DNA of 64,000 nucleotides, from assembly GCA_018902385.1 (NCBI GenBank), contig JABSSW010000044.1, forward strand, positions 310,001-374,000, written 5' to 3'. The DNA is from Physcia stellaris (taxonomy: Eukaryota; Ascomycota; Lecanoromycetes; Caliciales; Physciaceae). The notes beneath the pieces are model-generated. The model ran no database searches. It saw only the letters and a list, made by a program, of their open reading frames with translations, and had not been told where the DNA came from. The position numbers and the translations under genes were made by a program. Positions 24,890 through 34,796 of the stretch are shown piece after piece (within the stretch, counting starts at the first letter, position 1; each line of letters starts with the position of its first letter).

Positions 24890-25773
24890 AATCTTACAAA
24901 TCACCAAAAAGCATTTCGCGTATACTTCTGTATCAGACATAGTGACAGCCTGATGCAGTTAGCGTGCAAGAAAATCGGCGTCGGACGGTGCTTGGTGGTT
25001 TGCATTAACGTGCATTAGTGTTGGCCGTGAAATTTCAAGACGAAAGAAGGGATATGGGCCATATGTATTGCAAACAGGGGGTGAAACACCCCCCACACTA
25101 ATTTTTGTCGCAATTTCGTACTACATGGCCCACATGTCCTGCAAACAAAGTCAGACGAATTCGTCTGACTTTACTTGCAGGTCGGTCCCATATGGCCTGC
25201 AAGTACTAGCGTTGAACACGGATTACTCGCTTAACGCATTGTTGTTGTTGTTTGTGTACGCCAAGATGTTTCTACGAATGCTACTATACTCTTTATTGAT
25301 TAGCATGACAGCATACAGGAAATCTGTTTCACGGGGTCTTCACGCCCGAAGGCCTCCATGTGGCCCATATAGTACATGTGGGACGCAAGATAAATCGGTC
25401 AAAAAAGAGGTTCTGAATACCCCTATTTTAACATCAGATAATTGGCCATAGATTTCCGTCCACATGCGGGGACTGTGGGGTGGTCTGATATCTCTGTGAG
25501 GCTCGGACCGCTCAGAGATTGTCCGCGGCCTTATTCAACCCTCCCGCGTTTGAATCCGTTTTGCTTGGATGCCTTGTAACCCTTTCGCTTAGCGCCGCTC
25601 ATGATTGGGTGTCAGTCTGTGTTTGATATCTTGGCAACGGAGCTATTTGCTTTGAGATCCAACGTGGTCTATCTGTCGCTGAACTGCTGCTACTTCCTTG
25701 TATGTAGCATCAGTGTCATATACTCGATCCTCCATGGTCTTGAACATTAAGAAAAGGAGCCTTTTCATCCACC
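24890..25773. other. Transition from AT-rich block to cluster; motif repeats and palindromes
   Basis: No gene supported. It holds a 26-bp perfect palindrome (25147-25172), a G/C hairpin with arms gggggtg/caccccc (25077-25093) and several copies of an atggcc(c)atatgt...tgcaa motif. The 3' 300 bp should be the promoter of the regulator gene at 25774. Confidence 0.5.
25147..25172. repeat. 26-bp perfect palindrome
   Basis: Centred at 25159/25160 on gacgaattcgtc, with arms of 13 bp. Perfect over 26 bp and lost at the next base pair. Confidence 0.85.
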
Positions 25774-27160
25774 ATGGTCGATGCGCAACCCCGAGTGCCT
25801 CGGCAACCTAAGCTACGGTCCAGCTGTAATGCTTGTGGTGCTTCGAAGCTGAAATGTGATCGCGGACATCCCGAATGCGAGCGCTGCCTTTCACTAGGTC
25901 TGGCATGTGTGTACGGGGTCTCTCGGAAAATGGGAAAGCCGCCGCGAGAGAGACTCCGCACTGCGGAGGAGCCGACCAAATCTGGCGCAGCCAGCCAACA
26001 TCAAAGCAGTCACGCAAGCACTAGAAGCAAAGGTTTCAATGAGGGTAATAGAGGCTTTGATTATGATGGTACCGCTCCAGATCTGAGGATGTCGAAAGGA
26101 TGTTAATGTGTGTTCAGACAGCACCGCCGGTGACGGCCAGTATGATAACCTTCACATGAGTGTTGACGGACTGAACGTAATGAACAACGATATGTTTGGA
26201 CCTTTGGTGCCTAACTTTACGTCCTTGGATTTCGGCAACACTTTGTCTTCGAGTATGGAGGCTATACCTCTCTCCACATGGGGATCACCAATCCCAGAAG
26301 ACTACTCAAGTCCAACGACGCGGACGGAAGTCTCTCAATTTCAGCTCGACGAGGGGACTAAGTATCTCAATAGTGCTTTGCTGTCATCTGTAGGGAGCAA
26401 GGGTCATGACTGTTTCAGAGAAGCGTATGCCATATTGGGTGGCATGTCTGCTCACAGCCTCAACAACGCTCTCTCCTCGGATGAACTACGGTCGGATCTC
26501 GCTTCGACGACACCAAGCCATGCCAATCAGGTGCCTTTGGATCACATACTACGATACAATCGCGACGCCAGCGAGCGACTGGGCCGTGTCCTGACCTGCT
26601 CTTGCGGTGGATCTTCTCGGCTCGCTTTGCTTTGTGCCTCAATCATTTCCCATATCCTGATATGGTACCAGCATTCAGCTGGCTGCACTCAGATTGATTC
26701 ATGGGGACCTGGGACTACAGAGTTGCCTGCAGTGTCACACCCAGCTTACCGGACCGGGTCTCTTTCAGGCTCTGGCTCCAGCTCCGAGGGCGGATCTTCC
26801 ACGTGGTCAAGCACGCTAGCCAGCGGCTTCAGCGCAGATGGCAGTGCGAGTACATCGGCGCTGACGCAGTCCACTAGGCTTGCTGTTACACCAGCGAAGA
26901 TGGCCATTGGAAATTTTGATGTCGATGATCTACGTGTACAGACGGCCTTGAAGATCCAGTTACTGTCGGGGGAGATGAGAAGGGCCGGCCGTTTGATAGA
27001 TCAGTTTGCTTCGCGCAATACTGGCAGCCAGTGTTCTGCTGATGATCATACTTTCGGCGCCGTTAATAATTTGTGTCAAAGTCTAGAATCCTGGTTGAGG
27101 GGTGAGCACTCAAGGATTGCTAACATGATGAGGTCGAAGCTGAGGGAGCTCAACACTTAG
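25774..27160 (+). CDS. AflR-type Zn2Cys6 transcription factor, cluster regulator
   Basis: Two exons (25774-26044, 26118-27160) give 437 aa, close to the usual size of AflR proteins. The binuclear zinc cluster is Cys18, 21, 28, 35, 38, 45 in CNACGASKLKC ... CERCLSLGLAC, followed by the basic linker KMGKPPRERLR. The C-terminal half carries AflR-family features: TCSCGGSSRLALLCASIISHILIWYQ, then the domain containing KIQLLSGEMRRAGRLIDQF. Such proteins bind CGG-containing half sites and activate polyketide clusters. A second in-phase donor at 26069 would give a slightly longer exon 1. The gene ends 112 bp from the convergent P450 gene. Confidence 0.92.
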
Positions 27161-27271
27161 ATAATTTAAATTTTCCCAAAGACTCCCAAAATTTGTATAT
27201 TTTCGCTTCCATCTGGATGATTTGGACGCCTCCAACAATTCACTACGCGTATCTTCTTCCATTCTCATTCA

Positions 27272-28903
27272 TTACTGAATCATGCCATCAATATCAACTG
27301 GCACACCCCTCAATTCATAGCCTTCCTCCATCGCGGTCTTCCACTGCGCCTTGACGAGATGAAGTTTTGCCTCATTCCTGGGAATGAACCTGGCTGCGAA
27401 TGGCTTAGGTATGGTAAACCCTGCGTCCAGATATCCATTGTCGCTCAAATCCATCTCAGCTTCGACGCCGTTGGAAAGCGGCGGTCGGATCTCGAACGCC
27501 CACATGATCCCGGCGAGTGCGATGCTAAGAGAGTTCTCAGCCAGCCGCGCACCCGGGCATGTCCTTCTACCTGTGCTGAAGGTAAAATGATCACGCTTGA
27601 ACGGATCGCTCATAGCCGCGTACTCGGAGCTGTATAGATTATGGTCAAGGTAGCGCTCAGGCATAAACTCATTCGGTTTCGTGAAGCGCTGTGGGTCATA
27701 ATGTAAGAATGCAGTGTTGGCAAGCAGCACCGTCCCCTTAGGAATGACATGACATTTATAGACTACATCTTCTTCCGCGTAATGTCGTATTCCTGGAGAA
27801 AGAATCGGGTTCATACGGAGCATCTCTTTGACACAGGCGCGAACATAGGGCAGGTTGCTCATGTCCGCGAACGTGGGTGGCCGATTCAATCCAACAACGC
27901 GCACCAACTCTTTCTGTGCTTCATTCTGTACCCGAGGGTTTGCAGCAAGATGAAGCGTAAGGCTATTGAGTGTGGCTGCCGTTGTCTCGAAACCCGCCTC
28001 AACGAGCCCACCGGAAACCCATGCCAAATGCTCTTCTGTGAGTCCTTGATCATACCACGATTCCTTGCTATCATATATCTCACGTGCATAGCAGTGAGGA
28101 GCCTTTCCCAGTTTAATTTGCTTTTCTAATCGACGCCACAGCTCCATCTTAATATCCAGTACTTCTTTAGCAGCCTCCTTGGCCTCGCTCAGACCGGGCT
28201 GTAGCCATCTTGGCAGAATGGCCAGGGGCGGTAGTTCGTCAACGAGAAAAGCGCCTGGACGGGATGTTCTTCTGAGTATTGCCTGACTTCTCACCGCATT
28301 TTGTACATCCGGGTGGTCTAAACTCTGGACGCGTGTGCCAAATGTGTTCGTCATTATGATACTGAAAGCGTAACGGCGCATATGCTGATAGAAGTTGCGT
28401 TGGTTCTGGTTATCAGTAGCCAAGTCGAAAAGTAACTGTTTGGTTTCGAACTCTTGGCTCGGGACAAACGTCGTCGTCATCGGCACCGTGGTGATCTGGC
28501 GTATAATCGACCGCAAAGCGCGCCAGTGCGGCCCGTAGGGCATTGTAGGCATCCGATTCCCACCTGTGACTACATCGTGGCCCATTGGCGAAGGCGCCTT
28601 AGAAGATGTAAGGACAGCTTGCTTTTCTAGGATCTCACGTATCGCTTCCGGGCTGTTGATAACAACCCAATCATACCACCCTACCCGTATCTTGAAGACG
28701 TCACCGTATTGCATCGCCCATTCGCGGAAAACGGCAGGCGCTTTGGTCGGAAGTTTGTGACCTATGCCAAACATCGGGTATCCCTTGGGACCCGGTATCG
28801 TGCTGAGTCTCCGGTCACGAAGCAGCCACTCCAGAATGAGCACTGCAATGCAGATGAATACTGTGGGACTGGTCACATGATAGCGAGCAAGTACTTCGAA
28901 CAT
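27272..28903 (-). CDS. Cytochrome P450 monooxygenase
   Basis: Intronless, 543 aa from the ATG at 28903; the frame stays open 30 bp further upstream but without an ATG. The N-terminal helix (about 9-28, PTVFICIAVLILEWLL) is an ER anchor, followed by the proline-rich hinge TIPGPKGYP. The I-helix is GLVEAGFETTAATL, the ExxR pair lies in KEMLRMNP, the PERF-like stretch is FMPERYL, and the heme loop is FSTGRRTCPGARLAE with Cys449. These CYPs hydroxylate or oxidise the polyketide backbone with a P450 reductase partner. The family resembles those in aromatic polyketide clusters, but the CYP number and the position oxidised are not deduced. It is convergent with the regulator gene. Confidence 0.95.
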   Translation of the reverse strand: MFEVLARYHVTSPTVFICIAVLILEWLLRDRRLSTIPGPKGYPMFGIGHKLPTKAPAVFREWAMQYGDVFKIRVGWYDWVVINSPEAIREILEKQAVLTSSKAPSPMGHDVVTGGNRMPTMPYGPHWRALRSIIRQITTVPMTTTFVPSQEFETKQLLFDLATDNQNQRNFYQHMRRYAFSIIMTNTFGTRVQSLDHPDVQNAVRSQAILRRTSRPGAFLVDELPPLAILPRWLQPGLSEAKEAAKEVLDIKMELWRRLEKQIKLGKAPHCYAREIYDSKESWYDQGLTEEHLAWVSGGLVEAGFETTAATLNSLTLHLAANPRVQNEAQKELVRVVGLNRPPTFADMSNLPYVRACVKEMLRMNPILSPGIRHYAEEDVVYKCHVIPKGTVLLANTAFLHYDPQRFTKPNEFMPERYLDHNLYSSEYAAMSDPFKRDHFTFSTGRRTCPGARLAENSLSIALAGIMWAFEIRPPLSNGVEAEMDLSDNGYLDAGFTIPKPFAARFIPRNEAKLHLVKAQWKTAMEEGYELRGVPVDIDGMIQ

Positions 28904-29958
28904 CTTGGTATTGAGAATAGGGTATCGGATCAAGTGCGTTTTTCAATCACATCAAATAGCCTCCTTGAATAAGCAACTTTGAACCATGCGAGTAGATAAT
29001 GCATGTGTTATAACCGAGCGACAAAGATTCAGACAGAAAAAATCTGTTTTTTTGATCAGCGTTGATCATCGTGACATCAATGAGCGTATTATATTTAGCT
29101 ACATAATTATTCCCTTGTTTATCTGCCTAACGAGTAAGACGCGGAATGGAGGCTCCTTCCAGGCCAAACGGGCATGGCCTTTGATCCCCGAAGCGAAGCC
29201 TTTCGGGCTAGAGGGTCTTATAAACTCGGGTTTCGGTTTGTCTGTCGGCGGCATGCCTGTTGAATGGTACGAGGTACGCGCTCAGCCCGTGAGTCAACAT
29301 GCTTAGATGACATAATGCAACTATCTTTTGATCATGGCCTTGATCATCGCTTGATCGGGAGGACATTTACGAGATAGTGTCGCTAGATGTCACAACCGAT
29401 TCAACGTGGGATCACTTGGTCAACATCGGCGCTGATTCCAGGGTCGCTTCGATCACATTCATGCCCGAATCCAAGGTCGGTCATAGTCCCGATTCTAGCC
29501 CCTGGGATGAGAAACAAGCCCGCACATTCCCGCCAGACTGGTTTTACCGCCTTCGCTTGAACCTTGTGTTAGAGGACACGCAGTCTAATGTACATGAAGA
29601 ATGGCCGATGCCGTATTGGCCACCCGAAAATGAATATGTATGAAGAAGGAAACATGGTATTCAATGTAAAGTAGGAAAGATTATATTCTCGGTTACTGAG
29701 ACGTTCCATAATTTTGGGCGTTGGAGCTCTCACTTCACTATTCACGGTCTTTGTCAATAATGTCCCCAGAGGATACGATCGTTATGTTGTGTCGGAGGCC
29801 AATGACAAGGAGAATTTGTATCAGATGTGATTAATCTCCGATAATTATGTAGACAGTCGAGGTCTTTATCATATTCAATGTCGTGAAGCAAAGCTAGACA
29901 GGTGAATTCGAGACTGTAACACTAATAATAATCGAGAAAGTTGCAAGAACTGCTTGGC
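28904..29958. other. Upstream region of the P450 gene and 3' side of the AflY-like gene
   Basis: Open frames at 28986-29306 and 29377-29643 are short and show no family motif; the second has no ATG. I treat the stretch as non-coding promoter and 3' flank. Confidence 0.45.
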
Positions 29959-31511
29959 TCAGGCAGATTGGTTTGCTGTTCTCTTCGAGTCGGGAACGTA
30001 CTGCCAGGCCTTTTCAAGTCCACCGTAAAACACCCACCTCACCATATTAGTCACCACCATCTCACCACCTTGGCCGACCTGCTTGATTACCGCATCCGCA
30101 ACAGCCTCCGGCATACTATGACCTTGGGGCTCGAACGCCCTTTCAACAGAGTCTACAGCCATATGTGCAATCTTGACAAAATCACTCTTCGCAATTGGGA
30201 AACCAGATACTGTTTCGCCTAGCTCCTCCAGGCTAAACAAGGCTCTTATCAATTTCACAACATGACCTTCGTCATGATGGATTATAGAGCGGTGGAAGAG
30301 CTCAGCCCAGCCGTCTTGGGGACGTCGTGGCACATAATCTACGATGCGAGCGGGGTGTAGCTCTGGACTCTTGCAGGCAGCATAAAGAACAATGTCAACC
30401 CTAGCCTTGGCTTCGAGAAATCTGCACTTGTCATGATCAGACAGCCACTCCTGGGTCAAGATAGCGGGATAAAAGACCATAAGTGTCACACTGTGCAAGA
30501 GGACGAAGTCCAATGCCTCGCACTTGCCCGGACGCTGCGCGGCACCCATCATGTATGCGGAAGTGTGCATCATCTCGGTCAATTTGCGTTGCATGTCGTC
30601 CAGTGTTGGCTTAACTTGAAATTGGCTCAAATAGGGCGCAAGCTGCTCTCCGGTGACTCGCTTGAGGAGGCCATCACGGACCTTGTTGAAGGGATCTGTG
30701 TCCTTCACGGCAGAAGTGAAATCAGGATCATGGCGTATGATGTCGAAGATTTGCAGCAGCGACTTAGAAGGCGTATCTGGTTGAACAAAACCCTCAGTTG
30801 GCAGAAGAAAGTCTTTGGGCCAGTCATCGTGGACGCAGGCTGCTGCAAGCGCTTCTGCAACCAAGCTGGGCTGCTTAAATTCAATAGCATAACCAAGATG
30901 AATGATAGGATGCACTAGGTCTGCGATTGTCTTTGTCAAGAGTGATCCTGAAATTACTTGTAGAGGCTTCACTCACCAGTGTACATGCGGCAGAAGATGT
31001 CATTTGCTCGAGCATCGCCTTTCAGCACATACTCTTTGATGACGTCTGGTACCCCCCTCTCCCCAACTTCATTCTCGAAAAATCTCATGAAGTCTGCATA
31101 GTATTCGTCTTTGCCAAGACATCTGTCAAAGATGACCGGATCCTTCAAATCTAAATCTTTGCATATTGGTGTTTCATGCTGTTCAATCGGAGCTTGGTAG
31201 GGTTTGTTGAAGTACCACATATCTTGCAATTCGTCTGGCGACGCTCCTAAGGCCCAGAGGGCGAGAAGGTGGTGAGTGATATGATCTGAACCTAGGGTCA
31301 ACTCAGATTTCCCATTGAGTACCTTATGTTTTCACCTACTGTGGAAGCCGCCATTGAATCGTGTATGATACAAATTGTGGTTTAAATTGAGTAGCTCAGA
31401 TGCTCTGCTTGCGCTTTTCTCCGCAAGGCCCTGTGCATGTGTACGGCCTGGAGTGAGAGCGACAGACAATTGAACATTGCCTGACGCACCTTGTTGGTCG
31501 TTGGGTCGCAT
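29959..31511 (-). CDS. Questin oxidase-like / AflY-like oxygenase (DUF4243)
   Basis: Three exons (31511-31340, 31291-30977, 30920-29959) give 482 aa, the usual length for the family. The start is the first ATG after an upstream stop, followed by VQLSVALTPG. Family features include LLNLNHNLYHTRFNGGFHS, then HITHHLLALWALGASPDEL at the first splice junction, DLVHPIIHLGYAIEF at the second, and AAQRPGKCEALDFVLLHSVTL followed by HHDEGHVVKLIRAL. The nearest acceptor would give a 29-bp intron, which is too short. The one 27 bp further keeps the frame and gives a 56-bp intron. Known relatives (GedK, AflY) take part in oxidative ring cleavage of anthraquinones or in xanthone formation. That role here is inference. 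It sits beside an AflX-like gene, a pairing also found in aflatoxin-type clusters. Confidence 0.93.
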
Positions 31512-32614
31512 ATCGGATGAAGTGGTTCTGGCGGTGTACGCACAATTTGATATGGAGCTGCTGCAAGCGACGCTATTACGATGAGGAGCACCTTAGAGAT
31601 GGCAGACAGTACCTGATTTCAAGTCGGAACACAGCTCAGCCGTATAATCGACAGCATGACTATATCATGACTAAAGGAGACAACGCCGTAGGGTCGCAGC
31701 CTTCCCGGTCATCGATCGGGTTCCGAGTGCCTTGACCTCCAATTGCCGGGTGTCAGCAACGTAACATTGCATGATGTCCGAATGCCTGTAGCGAGCGACC
31801 TGCATGCCGTATAAACTACTTCAAATGCAAGTATCGTAAGGTTCATGTTTTTCTGGAGGTGGTATTGAATGTAATGCGTCCGTGATATTTACCATTGTTT
31901 CATTTTAGGGTTCCCTTGGAGCCTTCGGCCTGATATACGCGGCACTCAGAAAGTCAATGGCGCTCATTACGCAAGGCATCGCATCCAGAGAGCTCATGTG
32001 GGTTGTGATACAGGGAGAAGTATTCTTTCGCGGCTGAGCAAACGTAGTTTACTGACTTCTCTAGGTTTCAAGTGGACTGTTGAGTATTGAGAAGGTGTTG
32101 CCATATACATAGAAAGCTTCGACAACATACTAACTGTGCTCAGGAGCCCGCTTCGCAACCGTCTGATACTTTTGCGCCATGATTTGAGCCATGTCAAAGC
32201 TGGACGTTACTTTGGTATTAAAAGCAATCGAGTAATAGCCCTCCTGGTCCCGATATGCCCTGCTCAGCCGTAGAAGACCGTTTCGTTACCGGCAGACCCA
32301 TACCCGACTTGACCCCAACGATAATTGATCGCGGGGTTTTCCGGACGGACTTACCGGACGGAGTTAATGTATCAGACCCCTCTTGCAGGTCGAATGATTT
32401 TAATGAGCACCATCTGCATGATCAAAGGTCGAGATATCCATCCTCGAACGCCATATGGCTGATGCGACTACGATCAATGGTGCGTTACACACGGATTGCT
32501 GGTAATTTACAAATAAGTCATCTGCTCATTAGTCGTGGAGCGGCGTGGGCGGCATCTAGCAGAAGGCGCAAACAATATTTTCTTCATTCTTCGACCTCCA
32601 TTAGAGGTACGACC
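31512..32614. promoter_or_regulatory. Divergent promoter region between the AflY-like and NmrA-like genes
   Basis: The two genes are transcribed away from each other from this 1.1-kb region. It contains the direct repeat CCGGACGGA at 32341-32349 and 32354-32362, candidate CGG half sites for a Zn2Cys6 factor. A weak minus-strand coding signal at 31954-32285 is listed separately. Confidence 0.45.
31954..32285 (-). CDS. Possible small gene or gene fragment, 5' end unresolved
   Basis: Minus strand. An open stretch 32285-32135 (LLRLSRAYRDQEGYYSIAFN and onward to AKRAPEH) can be spliced to 32051-31954 (NYVCSAAKEYFSLYHNPHE, then a stop) with a GT-AG intron of 83 bp in the right phase. No start codon is visible upstream before a stop at 32286-32288, so it is either 5' truncated or has another exon I could not find. 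I do not recognise the family. It may be a cluster gene or a decayed one. Confidence 0.25.
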
Positions 32615-33873
32615 ATGGCTGGAGGATATGCAAAAGACCAACCGCAGGGCTTCTCCAATCGCATCAAGAATGTAGCGATTGTTGGGGTCAGTCGAATATT
32701 CATGCTCCTTTGCATATCTGATGTCGTCCATATCTAATCGAACAACAGGCCGGCGGCCAGGTAGGAAAGCACTTAGCAGAGGGCTTACTCAGGACTGGCA
32801 AGCACGTGGTGACTGCTATCACACGATCCAGCAGCACAAATAAACTGCCTGAGGGCGTAGAAATTGCGCGGGTCAACTATGACGGCGACGACGACGCCGA
32901 CCTGGTGGAAGCACTCAAAGAACAGCAAGTCTTGATCATTACTATGTCAGTGACCGCTCCGAAGGACACTATAAGTAAGCTTGTGCGCGCGGCCGCCAAG
33001 GCCGGGGTTCCATATATCCTGCCCAATTGGTTTGGCCACGATGCGGCCAATGATGCGCTTTGTAAAGACAGCTTTCTTAGCAGCAGCCGTGACAACATCT
33101 GTGCTGAGATCAAGAGCCTTGGCGTCAGCTCGTATTTGCTGCTATGTTGCAATTTCTGGTACGAATTCAGCTTAGGCGGCGGACCGGATCGTTTTGGCTT
33201 CGACTTCCAGAAGCGCTCCTTCATCTTGTTCGACGAAGGCAATGTGGTTATCAACACCAGCACTTGGCCTCAGTGCGGCCGAGCAATCGCCAATTTGCTG
33301 AGTCTGAAGGAACTCCCAGAAGATGTAAACGATGCATCGCCCACGCTCTCGCAATTTCGCAATGGCGCCATCTATATTTCGAGCTTCCGCCTGAGCCAAC
33401 AGGACATGTTCCTCGTTGTCAAGCGCGTAACCGGCACCACCGATTCTGACTGGACCATTACCAACGAGTCCGCCGAACGGCGCTGGGAGGATGGCCAGAC
33501 AGCCTTGCAGCAGGGCAATTGGGGTGCTTTCACTAAGATGCTGTACAGTCGCATGTTCTTCGCCAATGACGACGGCAACTACGAATCGACCCGAGGCCTC
33601 CATAACGACCTGCTCGGACTTCCTGTGGAAGATTTGGACCAATTCACATCTGTTGCGGTCCGTATGGGAGAACAAGGCGAGGTGGCAGTGTCACATCATG
33701 ATGGAAGTACCGCTTGCCCTGAAAGACCGATGAAGCCTCTGGAGGGATGGCTCGGCTCGAGTGACATCTCGAGGAGTCTGCTTGGCTACGATGATGATGA
33801 TAAGTCCATATGCAGCTGTAGACAGCCGTTAGTGTCGCGGGCCAGGCTAGCTTTGAAGCAACCTTCTCAATAG
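32615..33873 (+). CDS. NmrA-like NAD(P)-dependent oxidoreductase, AflX-like
   Basis: Two exons (32615-32686, 32749-33873) give 398 aa. The splice creates the Rossmann motif NVAIVGAGGQVGKHL (about residues 19-33). The body follows the NmrA/isoflavone-reductase fold with VPYILPNWFGHDAAND and SLGVSSYLLLCCNFWYEFSL. These proteins are reductase-like members of the short-chain dehydrogenase superfamily. AflX acts together with AflY between versicolorin A and demethylsterigmatocystin. A comparable role here is inference from the neighbourhood. The last 55-60 residues, after VAVRMGEQGEVAVS, are longer than usual and acidic, so the true C-terminus may be earlier if a late intron was missed. Confidence 0.9.
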
Positions 33874-34017
33874 TGTCCATAAGGCAAAGTTGATGTTGCT
33901 TGTGAATGGGAGGAAATTGCACCAAGTGGCTAGGTTGTAAGTAGCTTAGTGTCAGATGATGAGGTGGCGAGGGTGAGTTTTTCGGCATATCAGTTTATCC
34001 GTGCCCAACTACGAGTA

Positions 34018-34250
34018 GCGTGAAAAATTGCTTGCAAATCCTTGGCATCCTCCTCCCGGGTCCCCTTTTCTCAGATTTGTATGATAGCACGTAACCTGTG
34101 ATGAATTTTCAATTGATTTTTTCAAGTATTATATGAATCATAAATGATTGCAATATCAATTGAAAAGTTTCTCAAATTACTATCATACAAATTTGGGAAA
34201 GAGATCCCAGGCGGAGGATGCCAAAAAATTCGCAAGCAATTTTTCCACGC
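34018..34250. mobile_element. MITE, 233 bp, long terminal inverted repeats, TA target duplication
   Basis: Arms of about 70 bp (34018-34087 and 34180-34250) are imperfect reverse complements, sharing ttgcttgc, ttggcatcctcc and atttgtatgatag. Inner parts also pair (ttttcaattga / tcaattgaaaa), so nearly the whole element folds. It is flanked by TA at 34016-34017 and 34251-34252, as in Tc1/mariner-type insertions. It has no coding capacity. Confidence 0.87.
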
Positions 34251-34252
34251 TA

Positions 34253-34796
34253 AAAGCGGAAGATCCAGTTCCTGTCATCATTCAACAACACAGAGACAAC
34301 ACAGAACCCTAGGTAGAAAATTATTTCGATCTGCGTTGACTCTTCTTGACATGATCGCAGGCTGAGCTTAAGGACCTCCACCCGGGTGTGCGCCTCGCTC
34401 TTTGAGCACACGCTGTGGACCATTATCATTCAATACTCGATCGTAGTCTGGGAAATCTGTGACCACGTGAATGGGAATGCCATATGTTGGACATATCGCT
34501 CATCGAGTCTTTTTACGAGTAACAACCCTGAGCACAATCAAACATGTAAGGCTATGGTATTGCGCTTAAGAAGTTAAGCAAAGGGAGGGCTGCATTTCCC
34601 ATGTCCTGAATGAAGCTAAGTGGAGATTCCAGATAGCCACAAGTCCTCACTCGGTTCTATCTGAGAATGTGTTTGGTATGGAGAATGATGTTTTCCCAAA
34701 TCCGTAAACTGGCACTAAGCGTGGACAATAACACGAGGAATCTACGCCTCCTGACAAGGAGAACATGAGACAGTCTCGGTCTAATAACACCGTATC
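34253..34796. other. Intergenic region
   Basis: No supported gene between the MITE and the 3' end of the MFS gene. Short frames are without recognisable content. Confidence 0.5.

Larger units (their letters stand above)
15480..24890. mobile_element. RIP-degraded nested transposon block separating the PKS from the rest of the cluster
   Basis: The composition shifts sharply to AT-rich at about 15480 and back at about 24890. Inside are a piggyBac-type transposase on the minus strand, a convergent accessory open frame and a complete but mutated Gypsy element. Stops replace Trp (TGG to TGA) and Gln (CAA to TAA) codons throughout, the signature of RIP. The outer limits of the piggyBac element could not be fixed, because no clear TTAA-flanked terminal repeats were found. 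Confidence 0.85.

Noticed and set aside
25068-25451. 127-codon frame starting MQTGGETPP
   Set aside because: It crosses palindromes and repeats, has no motif, and its start is not in a clear promoter context.
28904-28933. Ten extra N-terminal residues for the P450
   Set aside because: The upstream frame begins with TTG. The first ATG is at 28903 and leaves a normal membrane anchor.
29377-29643. 88-codon frame with acidic and Trp-rich content
   Set aside because: Begins with GTG only, with no splice partner or family match found.
30949-30977. 29-bp intron option in the AflY-like gene
   Set aside because: Too short for fungal splicing. The 56-bp option with the downstream acceptor keeps the same frame and gives the conserved DLVHPIIHLGY.
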